Origin: Humulus lupulus
Taxonomy: Eukaryota > Streptophyta > Magnoliopsida > Rosales > Cannabaceae
Reading direction: 5' to 3'
Assembly: GCF_963169125.1 (NCBI RefSeq)
Contig: NC_084795.1
Span: 256,799,042 to 256,863,041, forward strand
Length of the DNA stretch: 64,000 nt
The position numbers and the translations under genes were made by a program. Shown piece after piece: positions 21,019 through 32,097 of the stretch. Below the pieces are notes generated by a model, which worked only from the letters and a program-made list of their open reading frames with translations, was not told the DNA's origin and made no database searches. How positions within the stretch are numbered: the stretch's first letter is position 1; each line of letters opens with the position of its first letter.

Positions 21019-23246
21019 TGTAACGCCCTACTACCTTAGAGTCGTTACATAGTGAGTTTAAAAATAGAAATCGTGCTTTTGACTGACTCTAAGTGGTTTC
21101 TAAAACCAAAAGTGTGAATAAATCAGAATTTAAGGCTGTACTCTTTGAAAATGTTTAGTTTCATTGAAAACGTTAAGTATCTAACATCTGGGATCCCAAA
21201 ATAAGGTTTACAAAATATTTACAACTCAAAAATAGATTTACACCAGGTTAACTATCAAAAGAATGGGTTAATACAGCCATTTACAAAATGCCCCCAACCA
21301 AAGCAGTCGGGCAGGCCGAACATGTACGCACCGCTCCCATGCTCTCCACACGGAGCACCCGTGAGCCGAAGCCCAGCAAGAAAACCCAAATAGCACATAA
21401 CATATGCAGATAATATCACTGGCATAATTCACTGATAAATAGGAAATCATTAATTAAACAATCACGGCCATGCCGCCCCAGAGGCCTTACCAAAGCTTGG
21501 GGGTCTCGGTCATTACCGTAGGATAACTCATGTATCCCTGGGGTCCCACCCTCGCTATAGCATCCCATGTGCTGAGCGTTACTTCCGGCCCCGCTGCCGT
21601 ACTCGGCCTACGCCGCTCTCGGCCTTAGCCGTTCATTCCATTACAATCACACATATAACACATTTAGAAATAACCATTCAAACATACAATAATTTATCTA
21701 AGATTACACATTCGCACACAACACAATCTAGGGCCGCGCCCCGCAATCACACAGTGGGCCTATGCCCTATTCTCAGGTGTTACGGTTTTCTTACCTGTAT
21801 TACGTGCTTTCCGATGCACCACGATCACGAGCACGGTCCACTAGTACGAACCTCCCGAAATCCTAGTCACAACACACAAAAGACACTTTTAACAACCTTA
21901 AATGAGCTTCCAGGCCAAGCTCTAGTACTCGGAACGTTGAAATTCACCAAACATGGTAAAAGACTCAACCCCGAGCACCCTAGGTTAAATTCCCAAGCCT
22001 AAAATCTCAAAATCCCAAAATCCCTTAAGCGCCGCGGCATAGGCCACCCATGCCGCGGCATGCCCCCCAAACAGAACCCCCAAAGGCTCCAAAACAGGTA
22101 AGGGCCGCGGCATTGCTTGGGCCATGCTGCGGCCCGCCCTTCTCCATCAGCAAACAACTTCTTCGAAGGGCCGCGGCTCACCAAGAACCATGCCGCGGCC
22201 CGACCCTTCGAACCCAGAAAAAAACCACCATTTTACTCTCTAAACCTCACCTTAAACCATCTCAAACACATATCTCAACCACAAAACTCAACTCCAAACT
22301 TCATATGAACAATCTAACAACCTATAGACACTAGAATCAAGATCAAAACATCAACACACCCAAGATTCACACCTTTGATCTTAAATTTCAGCAACTAACC
22401 CAAAACCCATGAAAATCTTAACTCAAGCATTAAATTCCTCAAATCAACACAGAAAACAAACTTAATCAAGCATAAGATCCTTACCTCAAGAGTAGAATCC
22501 ACCCTAAAAGTTCCCTTGATCTCTCCTAGACTCCCACTTCTCCTTCTCTTCTTCTTCTTTGCTTGCCCTAGCCTTTCTCTCCTCTTCTTTTCCTTCTCTT
22601 CTAATTTTATCAAAACACTAAATGATTCAATGCCCAAACCGTATACCCCATATACCCAGCTGAAACTTGCCTATTTGCCTTGCCAAAAGACCAAATTACC
22701 CCTTCCTACTAATCCTTCTTAGCTAAACCTTCAAGGGCACTTAAGTCTTTACACTTTCATTTCAATTCTACCACTTTCTATCTTAAAACTTGTTACCCAC
22801 AGCAGTTACAAATGGTTACCCAATTACCCATAACTAACCACTCATTCTCAATTCAACTTATAAGATTCCCGAAGTACCCCTAGGCTCCTCCCGAGCCGGG
22901 TACAACATCCCGTTGTGACTTTTAGACTAAATGGCTCACTAGGACCGTCTCGATGCGTGCATCCTGATAAAAACACCACCTCACATGGCACAATTCACGT
23001 AGTACAATTATCATAGTTATGCCCTATCATGGCCAGATTACAATCATGCTCATTATAAGACAATCAGGTCTACATGCATACTAATTCACATAGTCATGCA
23101 TCTCAAATAATCAATTAGTCATATAACGTGCATTAAATGATAATCATGCATAAAACTCAATAGAAACACACACCCAATCCCATCATGCCCTCCAGGCACA
23201 CTACTCCAGGCCCTTAAGCCTTAATACTGAATTTGGGGTCGTTACA
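21019..23246 (-). repeat. Solo LTR of the D family
   Basis: 2,228 bp, TGTAACGCCC to GGTCGTTACA, the same ends and block order as the D LTRs but clearly more diverged from them than they are from each other. A perfect 5-bp TSD and no adjacent internal region show an element that inserted into D's internal region and then lost its inside by LTR-LTR recombination. The strand follows the family orientation. Confidence 0.9.
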
Positions 23247-23251
23247 AATTC

Positions 23252-24570
23252 ATTGTCTTATTCCTGATTCCAGAGATACTCAAAAGTCATCACCTCTACT
23301 AGGTGGGATCAACTTGTAGGCCCCGCTGGCCTAACCCTTAGTACAACTTCAGAATTTATGTCGAATTAAGGGTCAGAACTCTCCCTTCTTTCTCTGAACA
23401 CCTTACAGATCCTTGTCTGTTATTACGCAGAGATGTAACTCTTTCCTTTCGGAGCTTTATTTCCTCATAATTTAGCAATTTACCAGCTCTTCATTCTTTC
23501 AAATAGGCAGACACTCCTGCCTTAAGAATTCCAACAGCCTCCCTGGCTTTTCTCTGAACCAATGCCAAACAGTAGCATTCACTATTCTTTACTTCTTTCT
23601 ATGTCCTATGTCGTGTTACAATAACAAGACACCAACAACTGCCACCACGACTAACTCATCAGGGATTACACTTCCCTTAATACCTCAAGTATTTGCCTAC
23701 TCAGCGCTCAATTCTTTAAGATATCTGATACACTTTCAGACTGTCATTTCACTTGCAATCAACCAATAATCCCAGATTCCCACTCTGTTCTTTTCGCTGC
23801 TCTATATCCATTCCAAAATTTAAAAATACTATTGGGTCCCAATTCAGTATCATCAACGTTCTACCATGAAACCAGTTCACCTGAACTAGCTACATTAACT
23901 CCATTAACTGAGTTAAAACTTTTCATGCCTGGATACCTTTCTTAAGGTCTATTGTGGTCCATTTTCCACGATACACCACCACATCACTTAACCCCTCAGG
24001 GTCCAAAGGAAAACACTAGATCCTGACACCCGCTCAACCCTTCCGGTACTGCGTACCCTAGGAGGTTGAATGATGTCCATTCAGAACCCTCATTCAAAAC
24101 CAAATCCTAACTGGATCCCTCACTCGATCCTGGTATCCTACTTGTACCACCATGACAGGGTCCTTCCCTGTTTCAACTCAAGCCAACACTTTGAATTCCA
24201 TAGCTCAGTGACACCCACCAGCTAACCATTACTTACTAACATCATGCCGATCTCAGTCGTTGCCTTGTCCACTCCATTACAGCCTATAGCGTTATTCCTT
24301 GACTGATACACGCCTCCCAGCTAGGAGTTTCGCCTCCCATTAAATTTCCCTCGCTCAATCGAGGATTTCAACCACTGATCATTTGTCTGTTACTTTTCAC
24401 CACCTCTGTGTCTCAATGATATCTTTCTTACTAGTACCCAATACTTAAGTACCTTATGCCCTGCACAACAGTCGACTTAACGTTCTAAGTGTATCAACCG
24501 TGATCCATTCAGTCGTCTCCCGCAAGGTTCAATCCATGCTCGCGTCAATTATACCTGGGCGTGCCCAAAT
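23252..24570 (-). other. Internal region of element D, left part
   Basis: 1.3 kb of mixed sequence with no supported frame on either strand. It is continuous with 39237 on the other side of element B. Confidence 0.65.
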
Positions 24571-24575
24571 CGTGG
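24571..24575. repeat. Target-site duplication of element B (left)
   Basis: CGTGG here and at 39232-39236. Confidence 0.92.
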
Positions 24576-25461
24576 TGTTTACCGAGTTTTTCGGAAACGA
24601 ATAACTAACGGAATAATAAAAAGATAAGAACTGTAGAAATGCTGAAATGTAACTAAACAAACAGTGTTTTTACGTGGTTCAGGCGTTAATAAGCCCTAGT
24701 CCACGAGTCGATGTTATTATACTTGGAAAAGGTTACAGTAAGATGGCTGGTGCACAAGAACTTCACACACTCACAGTGTTTCTCTCGGGTTCTCTTGAAG
24801 AAGATGAAGCTAGAGAGATTTTAGTAGAGTTTTTGCTATATGATTTGTTCGTCCCTCTTCTTGTAAAATGAAGGGGTCTTTATAGCTAGGGTTTTGGATT
24901 AGGGTTTTTCTCTACGTACATGAGTCTTAATTACACCAGCCATAAATAGGGATACAATTACTGTAGTAGCATGGCTACAATACTCTATGTGGTTATATTT
25001 ACGTGAAAGTATGGGGAACACACAAAGTCAGCCGTCTTTTCCAAGTTGTCAGCGGAACAGTAGGCGAAAAGGTACCCTTAGGCGTGCTGGGATGTGTGCG
25101 GCTTTGACCTGACGGGCGTGTCAGGCGGGATCCTGTGTCAGGCGGATATCATTCCAAATATGCCTCCTCCAGGACTCGACCGTTTGGCTTTGTTCCGTGC
25201 GAGGCACGGAACTGCTTCCGTGGAGACCACTCGAAGAGCTTCTCCTGGAAGGAGCTTCCCCGAAGGATACCCCTTCGGGAGTCCGGGAGAGTTGACGAGT
25301 TTCCGTATTGTGTTTGCTTGGAAGAGTAATCCGGACACTAAACGGGAGAGGCGAAGCCTTTCTGTTCATCCGCGAGCTCTGGTCACCTACCGTGAAAGAC
25401 ATCGATAATTCTGCTTCCCCGAGGTCATCAATCTAAACGCTATCCGGAAATCTGGATAACA
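24576..25461 (-). repeat. LTR of element B (3' LTR in element orientation)
   Basis: 886 bp; on + it starts TGTTTACCGAG and ends CTGGATAACA. Apart from about four substitutions (three near 24682-24690, one near 24981) it equals 38346-39231. Several ORFs of 60-104 codons occur identically in both copies and are not genes. Confidence 0.95.
24879..24884 (-). promoter_or_regulatory. LTR B TATA box
   Basis: On the - strand, CTATAAAGACCCC; the same at 38649-38654 in the 5' LTR, where it would drive the genomic RNA. Confidence 0.55.
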
Positions 25462-25475
25462 TTTACCCCCCAAGG
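25462..25475 (-). other. Polypurine tract of element B
   Basis: On the - strand CCTTGGGGGGTAAA directly precedes the LTR start TGTTATCC. Confidence 0.88.
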
Positions 25476-25916
25476 TCACAGAGCTTTGAGAGATCCGGGA
25501 GCTTGTACAATCGGTTTCTTAGACTAGGCGAGGGGGCACCTTCTGTGTTCCCGGAAGGGTTCCTTTTTCCCGCCTGAGTGTTAGTATGAAAAAGAAAGGG
25601 AATTTCTTCTGTTTGAGATCAAGTACTCAAGTGCGGCAAGGACCACGTGTCATTCTGGGAATGGTTCTGCGACCAAGACGTGTGCGTGAGGCGACTGGTT
25701 GAGGATGCGTGCGTCAGTCATCTGACTAATGATTTGACGGTTTTTAATGGTACTCAGGGCCCGAGGTGGTGTAATGATGGGAAATAAATACTTTATTCCC
25801 ATCCGAGGAGTCATAAATAGGATCGTCGCTTCCTCTCCAGCCGTTGGATCTGATGCACACGGAATGGGAAGATCGGGACCGTCCACTTGAGGAATTCGAA
25901 ACGGCTTCTTCCCTGC

Positions 25917-25924
25917 TATAAAAA
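25917..25924 (+). promoter_or_regulatory. TATA box of B's antisense gene
   Basis: TATAAAAA lies between the PPT and the gene, 290 bases upstream of the A of the start codon. It is followed by a pyrimidine-rich leader (CTTTCTTTCTCTTTACGC) typical of plant transcription starts. A matching TATAAAAG lies at the equivalent place in E. 25476-25916, upstream of it, has no frame. Confidence 0.6.
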
Positions 25925-26050
25925 TGAGGGAAAGGACCTTTCTTTCTCTTTACGCTTTCAGATTCTCCATCTTTAGGATTTTCAGATTTCCAAACCTTCG
26001 AACTCTCAGGCTTCCCAGCTTACGTTCCCCCGAACTTGCCATTTCTTTTG

Positions 26051-26136
26051 GTAAGTATCTGGAAACTTTTCTTTTTGATTTGGCAGTGGGTTTATTCCCT
26101 GAAGTTCCTGGTTTGAATCGCCGTTCGTCTTTGCAG
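26051..26136 (+). other. Predicted 5'-UTR intron 1 of B's antisense gene
   Basis: Donor TTTTG|GTAAGTAT and acceptor TCTTTGCAG|C, 86 bases. Prediction from consensus only. Confidence 0.5.
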
Positions 26137-26205
26137 CTTTTACTTCTCGCGATCGTGCTGTGCAGTGATCCAGTTACTCCTTCAACCTCCAACTACCCGA
26201 ATATC

Positions 26206-29200
26206 AGTAAGTATTTCTACTTTTCTCTTTCCTCCCAGACCTTAGGTTGTTGGTAGTTGTTAGAGTAGAGGTTTCTGCCATTATTGCTTATGTGCATGCG
26301 TGAATAGGGCTTTGGTAGGCATGTGATCGATTGTGAGTCGATAAGTAGCCTTTTCTGCATGCTTTGGCGATTTGCGTTTGGAAAGTCGTCCCTTGTTTTG
26401 CTGTTTTAGGGCATAAGCATGAACGCCTTTAGGGTGTCTTTCTCTGGAAAAACACTTCTTTTGGTGGGCTTAGGCTCGGGGTCTGAGTCTGGTTCCTTGC
26501 TGCCCTTCGGGTGGCATGGTGCCAATCCCTCGCTAAGCTCGGTGGGAGCCTCTCCAAGCAGTTTTCGGGGAGGGTCTCCCCGACGCCTTTGATACCACTA
26601 GGGTATGACAAGGGTGCTGACTGCTTAGAGTGTTTTCTTCTTTCTTTTCTTTTGTCCAGTGACGAACATCTCAAAGGAACAACTCCTTGCTGTGGGGGAG
26701 GCTGATTCTGCCCAAGAAAAGGGCTCTCCTGTCGCTGGTGGAAAGGGGAAAGGAAAGGCGAAAGTGGTCGCGGCTAGCCCACCAACCTCCAATAGTTCCA
26801 TCTGGGAGATGGACCAAAAGCCGAACCTTTTCAGGAATTATGGCATGCTGGAGCTGTATTCCTCTGAGGCAGGCCTGAAGAACATCCCAGGTCTGATGTG
26901 GCACCGTCTGTCGGTGCTGGGCGAGTCAGCTAGCCAGAGTCACGAGGGCTTTGGTGCCTGGAGCTGGGCACACGTAGTGTGTGGGGCGCACTTGCCCCTA
27001 AGGAGTTACTTCGCCAATTTCTGTGTGAAGGCGGGGATTGCCCCCTTCCAGTTAATTCCTCTCAGCTACAAGCTCTTAGCAGGGTGGTTCATCTTTTGCA
27101 AGTCCCGGAGACTGGAAGCTCCTACCCCGGAGGAGGTGCTGTACTTTTACGGGTTGAAGTCTCAGCCTATGAGGGATCATTCAGACAAGGTGGGGTTTTA
27201 CAGGCTAGAAAGGCACCCGGACGTGATGTGCCCCACTTGTCATACTGCGAGGGTTCCAGACCTCCGGGAATACTGGTTCCTGACGACTGGCTTCCCGCTG
27301 AAGAGGGTGCCAGCCCTATCTTTGGACTTCAAAATCCCTGGTAAGTGCTCCTTCCTCTCCTTTTCAACTTTATTTCTTTGCGTTTGATTTGCCTTTCGGG
27401 AGGATCTCTAACGCTTGTATTTGATTTTTGCAGAAGTCGTTCCGCGGACACCTCGCTGCGCGGAGATGATAAGGAGGTCCAAGTTCTACGAAGGGCTTTC
27501 TGAGGAAGAGTTGAAAGTGGAGGGACTTGTGACCTCCGAATCGTTGAGGGAGTATGGGTTACTCGCCTCCTTCCAAAATATCGAGCCAGTGAGTGGCAGG
27601 GGGCAGACTCAGGTGTCGGCTGACATCTGGGAGCAGATTGCCCTGGAGCTGTCTAAGGTGATCACCCAAGCAGCCCGGGACGAAAATACTTTATCTCCTA
27701 GTTGGGCGGAGAGGTTCCCCGACCCCCAGCCGGAGGAAGAGGAGATCGAGGCTCGCCACGCCGCGGCTTACCCTAACATAGGGGCTCCGGGGGCTAGTAC
27801 CTCTGGGAGAGGTAAGACTAGTTTTCGGTTGATTCACACCCCCAACCTGTCTGAGGTTTCCCGGACCTCTCAGATGGGGTTTGATCCCCGTTTCCTTAGG
27901 CTAGATCCGCGCTGGATACCTTTCGACAGGTATTGCGATAGGGTAGATGAGCTCCTCTGGTGTCTGAGTGACGGTAGTCTGCCAGAAGGTGTCATCATGG
28001 TTGACCCTTCTTCTCTCAGCATGTCATTCCCGGACTTCAAGGAGTACGGGAGTTTCCTGGAGCAGGAAGCGATGTTTTGTTTTGCTCGGGGAAGGCCATC
28101 CACGTTTCTCGTGCATGGTCGTCCCTTTCAAACTTTTCTTTTTCTCATTTCTTGTTCCCTGCTGGCGCGCTTGCTTGTGCTTTTTTGTTGATTGCCGCTT
28201 CTTACTTATTTTCCATCTCATTGCTCGTTGGTTCGTTAACCTTGCTTTGTACGTTTCTTGCAGAGTATCCGGAAGCCAAGATGTTGGGGAGGGTGACTTT
28301 GCTCATTAAGAAGGCTTCCACTAGCCAAGACCCGTCCACGGGGAAAGGACGGAAGACCAAGGCTGGTAGGGGAGGTAAAACTGCCTCCCCCAAGAAGACG
28401 AGTGGCGAGGCGCAAGTGTCTCCGAGGGTAGAGAAGTCTCCTGCTGACGGGCCTTCCGAGACCATGATGGTCTCGAGTAGCAGCAGCGCCGGGGAAGGGC
28501 TTGTGTTCCCCGTGAAGACAACTGGGGTGAGCAAGCGTCCGGGAGAAGATGCTGAGGGTGCTAAGAAGAAACGCCTTAGACACTCTTCTCATGGTCGAAG
28601 GCAACAACAACAGCAACGACAGCAAGCACAACTACAACAACAGCAGCAACAAGAACAACAGAGACAATCACCAACGTCACAGCTGCAGCAACCACAACAT
28701 CCAAACCAGCAGCAGCAACAAGGGCAATTACTTCTGATGCCGCAGCAGCAAAAGCAACAGACCGGGGCCTTAATACCCCGTCTGCCTCCTCCCCCAGCTC
28801 AAAGGGGGTCCACCCTTCCGGGGTCTCCTTCTTCTCAGACAACCAACCTTCCTCTGCCTGGCCTGAAGTTCCACTTCCCACGGAAGCCAACCAGTTTCCC
28901 CGCTGCCCTCCTGGAGGGTGTAAGACGGGCCGATAGATTTTTGAAGAGGCGGTTAGAGGCGGAGAAGGCTGTTACTCAGGGAAGGGCAGATAACTTGTCT
29001 GCCGTGAAGAGAGCTGAGCTGGCCGAGGGGGTGAGATCTCTTCACCCGGCCGGAGCGGTTCTGGATGGTCCAGCCTTGGAGAAGAGGCTGGTGCCTAGGC
29101 TCGGACGTGCATTGGCGCCGTTCGGAGCTGAGATGATGGAGGACATGGCCCTGAGCTTATGCGAGCTCAATTCTGAGAAATGGGTCATCATTAGCAGCAA

Positions 29201-30348
29201 GAATCCGCTGTTGCTGACACACGCTGTGAAGCAGCAACTGTCCGGGGTAAGCCGTCAGTTGTTATTTTTTGGGATCACCTGTCTTTTGGTCCGGCTTTAG
29301 CTCATTCTGTTGTCTTTCCTTGTAGGCCTCTATGATCGCGGAACGCTCGTTCCGGGAGGTTGGTGCAGCTCTGGTTCAGCTGGAGGAGAGCCAACTGGCT
29401 CGCCAGGCCTTGGAGGTGGAGAAACAGAAACTGACCCAACAGGCCTTGGGGGCTTCGGAGAAGATTGATCAGGCCCGGCGCACGGCTGAAGAAGAGGCGG
29501 AGAAGAAATATCTTGCCAAATATCAAGAGTACCGGGCCAAGGCAGAGAATGAGTTTAGACAGCGGTCGGATGGGATGAAGGCCGAAAACTCCAAGCTCCG
29601 GGAAGAGCTGTCCCAAGCCAAGGTGGAGAAGGATACCCTGGAAGCCCGCTTGCAATCAAAAAACGATCTCCTCCTTAAGCGGCAAGAGGAATATTCCACT
29701 CTTCAGAGTAAGCTGCACGAGGAGGAGCAACTCCATAAGAGGAGCAGGGATCTCGTGTCTATGCTGCAGTTGGGGCTCGCCGAGAAGGATAAAGAGATCG
29801 GGGCCTTGCAATTCACTGCCAGGGGGCATGTGACCGAGAAGCAATCCGTGCTGAACCAAAATAGGGAGCAGCGCAAGGAGATTGATTCTCTTAAGGGGGA
29901 GCGAGATGCCTCCAAGGCCGAAATGGAAAAATTGAGGGCCCAACTAACTGTCGCGGAAGCACAGCTGGCAACCTCCGAGGCGGAGCGCTTGAAGGAGAAG
30001 GAGGATGCTGAGGTGATACTGAACAGGACGATTAATATATCGCATGTGGTCCTCATGCATCAACTCTGGAAAGTGAACCCGGAGGTATTAGGCTATCTGG
30101 GAGATGATGCCGAAGCCATGAGGGAGAAGCTACTCGTGTGGGATCAGGGCCCAGAGGCGTACGTCCAAACTTACAACATTGACGAACGTGCTGAAGCTCC
30201 TGAGGCGGGAGATCCCGGAGAGGCGGGGACCTCTGAACCTTCTCATGACCAAGTTCCTCCTTCCAATGAGTCGACTCCGCCAGCCTCAGTTGAAACCGAT
30301 GCCCCCGAAGCTGCGGTCGTGGAAGCTGTAGTTACCCCCAATGCTTGA
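26206..30348 (+). CDS. Intact spliced antisense accessory protein of element B (1,123 aa)
   Basis: Predicted coding exons: 26206 plus 26660-27340, 27434-28117, 28264-29246 and 29326-30348. They join without a stop to 3,372 nt. The ATG is split by the leader intron (A at 26206, TG at 26660-26661). Intron phases are 1, 1 and 0, as in E. Residues about 95-190 hold the family domain (AHVVCGAHLPLRSYF, IAPFQLIPLSYKLLAGW, PTPEEVLYFYGLKSQ), resembling Pfam Transposase_28 (recognised, not searched). About 570-625 is Gln-rich; the last exon is a long coiled coil (QALEVEKQKLTQQALG) with an acidic, Pro-rich tail. I see no signal peptide or membrane segment, so it is not env-like. Function unknown; a nuclear or RNA-binding role would be a guess. 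The donor at 28118 (CATG|GTCGTC) is weak. A downstream ATG at residue 51 is an alternative start. Confidence 0.8.
26207..26659 (+). other. Predicted leader intron of B's antisense gene
   Basis: Donor ATATCA|GTAAGTATTTC, acceptor TTTTGTCCAG|TG, 453 bases, T-rich before the acceptor. E has a 493-base intron at the same place. Confidence 0.65.
27341..27433 (+). other. Predicted intron 1 in B's antisense coding region
   Basis: CCTG|GTAAGTGC to TTTTTGCAG|AAG, 93 bases, phase 1. Confidence 0.8.
28118..28263 (+). other. Predicted intron 2 in B's antisense coding region
   Basis: CATG|GTCGTC to TTTCTTGCAG|AG, 146 bases, phase 1. The acceptor is strong, the donor weak; it is the one that keeps the frame and the phase seen in E. 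Confidence 0.6.
28603..28770 (+). repeat. CAA/CAG repeat encoding a Gln-rich tract
   Basis: Interrupted CAA/CAG runs in exon 3 of B's antisense gene encode Gln stretches mixed with Arg, Leu and Pro. E has no such tract, so it is an addition in B. Confidence 0.9.
29247..29325 (+). other. Predicted intron 3 in B's antisense coding region
   Basis: TCCGGG|GTAAGCC to TTCCTTGTAG|GCC, 79 bases, phase 0. Confidence 0.8.
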
Positions 30349-30989
30349 AGGGGTTTTATCTTTAATTATTTTTCATTTTGAGTTTTTCATTGCGGACATT
30401 TTTGCCATAATCATAGCATTCTCCTTTCTTTTCTGCCGAGTTCTTTATTTATCTTTGCGCTTAGGGTAGACATTTATACGGTAGAAACTGTTGTAGGGGC
30501 GTATGGGGTTTTGGTTCCAACGGCCAAAACCTATGCACTTCCCACTTGAAGCTTCAACGGATGATGTCTTTTCCCATGTAGTTTCTAGGTTACGAAGGCT
30601 TCCTGGTTCCAACGGCCAGGCTCCTTTCACCGTACTTTAGCTTTCCTGAGGCAAATAGCCAATCCCGGGACTTGTAGTTATACTGTTCGCTGGGATTGCT
30701 AAGGTGAGTCGTTCCATTGTTTGGAACGGGAGTTCTTTTGGTGAGCGTCGCTAGACTTAAGGTTAGATCTTTGCGAAGCAAAACTAACTGTTGTTGCGAA
30801 CCTCATGGTGGCTGACTTCAGGGACCTGGCATGGAGCCCTGCCAGGCAAGGCTTATTGCTGTCGGGGAAATCGCCACGCCCACCAGGTGTGATCCTGGAG
30901 CAGGGGCTTTGCGAAGCAAAGCCGGCTGTGAGTGGGGGGATCGAGCATGTCTGCTTCTGGAGCTGAAACTTGCAATGGCCATGGAGCTT
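30349..30989. other. Non-coding region downstream of B's antisense gene
   Basis: A T-rich stretch follows the stop (30350-30440). GCGAAGCAAA words from the neighbouring array appear at 30773 and 30908. No frame supported. Confidence 0.6.
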
Positions 30990-31545
30990 GCCATGCATTA
31001 TTTTGTGAGATCCGGAGTTGGAGCCTGCGAAGCAAGGCTTACAACGGTCGCGGATCTTGCCATCTTTCGCCTCGCTGGACCCGGAGCTGGAGCTTGCGAT
31101 GCAGAGCTTTACAGCGATCACGGGTCTAGCCATCTTTCGCCTTGCGGGACCCAGGGCTGGAGCTTGCGAAGCAAAGCTCCACAGCACTCGCAGATCTTGC
31201 CATCTTTCGCCTTGCGGGACCCGGAGCTGGAGCTTGCGAAGCAAAGCTCTACAGCGCTCGCGGATCTTGCCCTCTTTCGCCTTGCGGGATCCGGAGCTGG
31301 AGCTTGCGAAGCAAAGCTCTACAGCGCTCGCGGATCTTGCCATCTTTCGCCTTGCGGGACCCGGAGCTGGAGCTTGCGAAGCAAAGCTCTACAGCGCTCG
31401 CGGATCTTGCCATCTTTCGCCTTGCGGGATCCGGAGCTGGAGCTTGCGAAGCAAAGCTCTACAGCGCTCGCGGATCTTGCCATCTTTTGCCTTCCGAGAC
31501 CCGGAGCTGGAGTTTGCGAAGCAAAGATCTACAGCGATCGCGGAG
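30990..31545. repeat. 70-bp tandem array of element B
   Basis: The word CATCTTTCGCCTTGCGG recurs at 31061, 31131, 31201, 31271, 31341, 31411 and 31481, a strict 70-base period, with more diverged copies to the left: about eight copies. Each unit has the core GCTTGCGAAGCAAAGC. Because 70 is not a multiple of 3, frames rotate, so long repetitive ORFs appear on both strands without being genes. It lies in the spacer where the two genes of B converge. Confidence 0.95.
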
Positions 31546-32097
31546 AATTCTGCAAAGGACTTTTCAGGGAGTTGGGGGTGTTTTGGCGTAGCTCTATGAA
31601 CGTGCCTCAACCCCCAGTCCCGTCCATCGCTGGGCTACACAGGAGATAATTCTCATGATACATAATGGCAGGCATTTCCATGGCAATTTTCACATAAGCA
31701 CATAATGCACATATGACACGTAATGCAAGCATGTTCATGGCAACAAATAAACCTAAGCTTAACAATTTAAACATTTCAAACAATTTAAAAATTTCAAACA
31801 CAATGCTAGCACATAAGTGGTGTTCTGTGTACGTTTTGTTCAAGGGGCGTATGGCTATGCCTTAGCCATCTATACCCCCCAAGTGAGCGTGGGGTCCGGA
31901 CGTCTCCGGACCGCGTGGTCACTTGTTAAAACGCAGCTTTGAACACAGGGATAAAAAGTGCAGTAAAAGCGGAGTGAATCTCTCCGTGTTTCATTAAATT
32001 AGCATGCTAGGCGTGAGTTTTACAACAGGGAGGATTATTTCCACATTTTTCACTTTTGCTATTTTCACCAAGGACTTCCGACTGGATGGTCCGGGGC
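31546..32097. other. Non-coding spacer after B pol
   Basis: AT-rich, containing recurring CATAATG/CATGGCA words and no frame. On the - strand it is the sequence just after the pol stop. Confidence 0.6.

Noticed and set aside
25094..25408. ORFs of 64-104 codons in LTR B, repeated exactly at 38864-39178
   Set aside because: They are duplicated because they are in LTRs; four overlapping frames are open at once and none has recognisable content.
26659..26661. GTG at 26659 as start of B's antisense gene
   Set aside because: A plant nuclear gene would not normally start with GTG; the G belongs to an intron acceptor AG and splicing creates ATG.
26206..30348. Antisense gene as an envelope-like protein
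   Set aside because: No signal peptide, no membrane segment; it is on the opposite strand to gag-pol and has introns and coiled coils instead.
30831..31649. Long open frames on both strands over the 70-bp array (up to 272 codons)
   Set aside because: The unit length is 70, not a multiple of 3, so the same DNA is read in all three frames in turn; the absence of stops is a property of the unit. No start context, no homologue in E or A.
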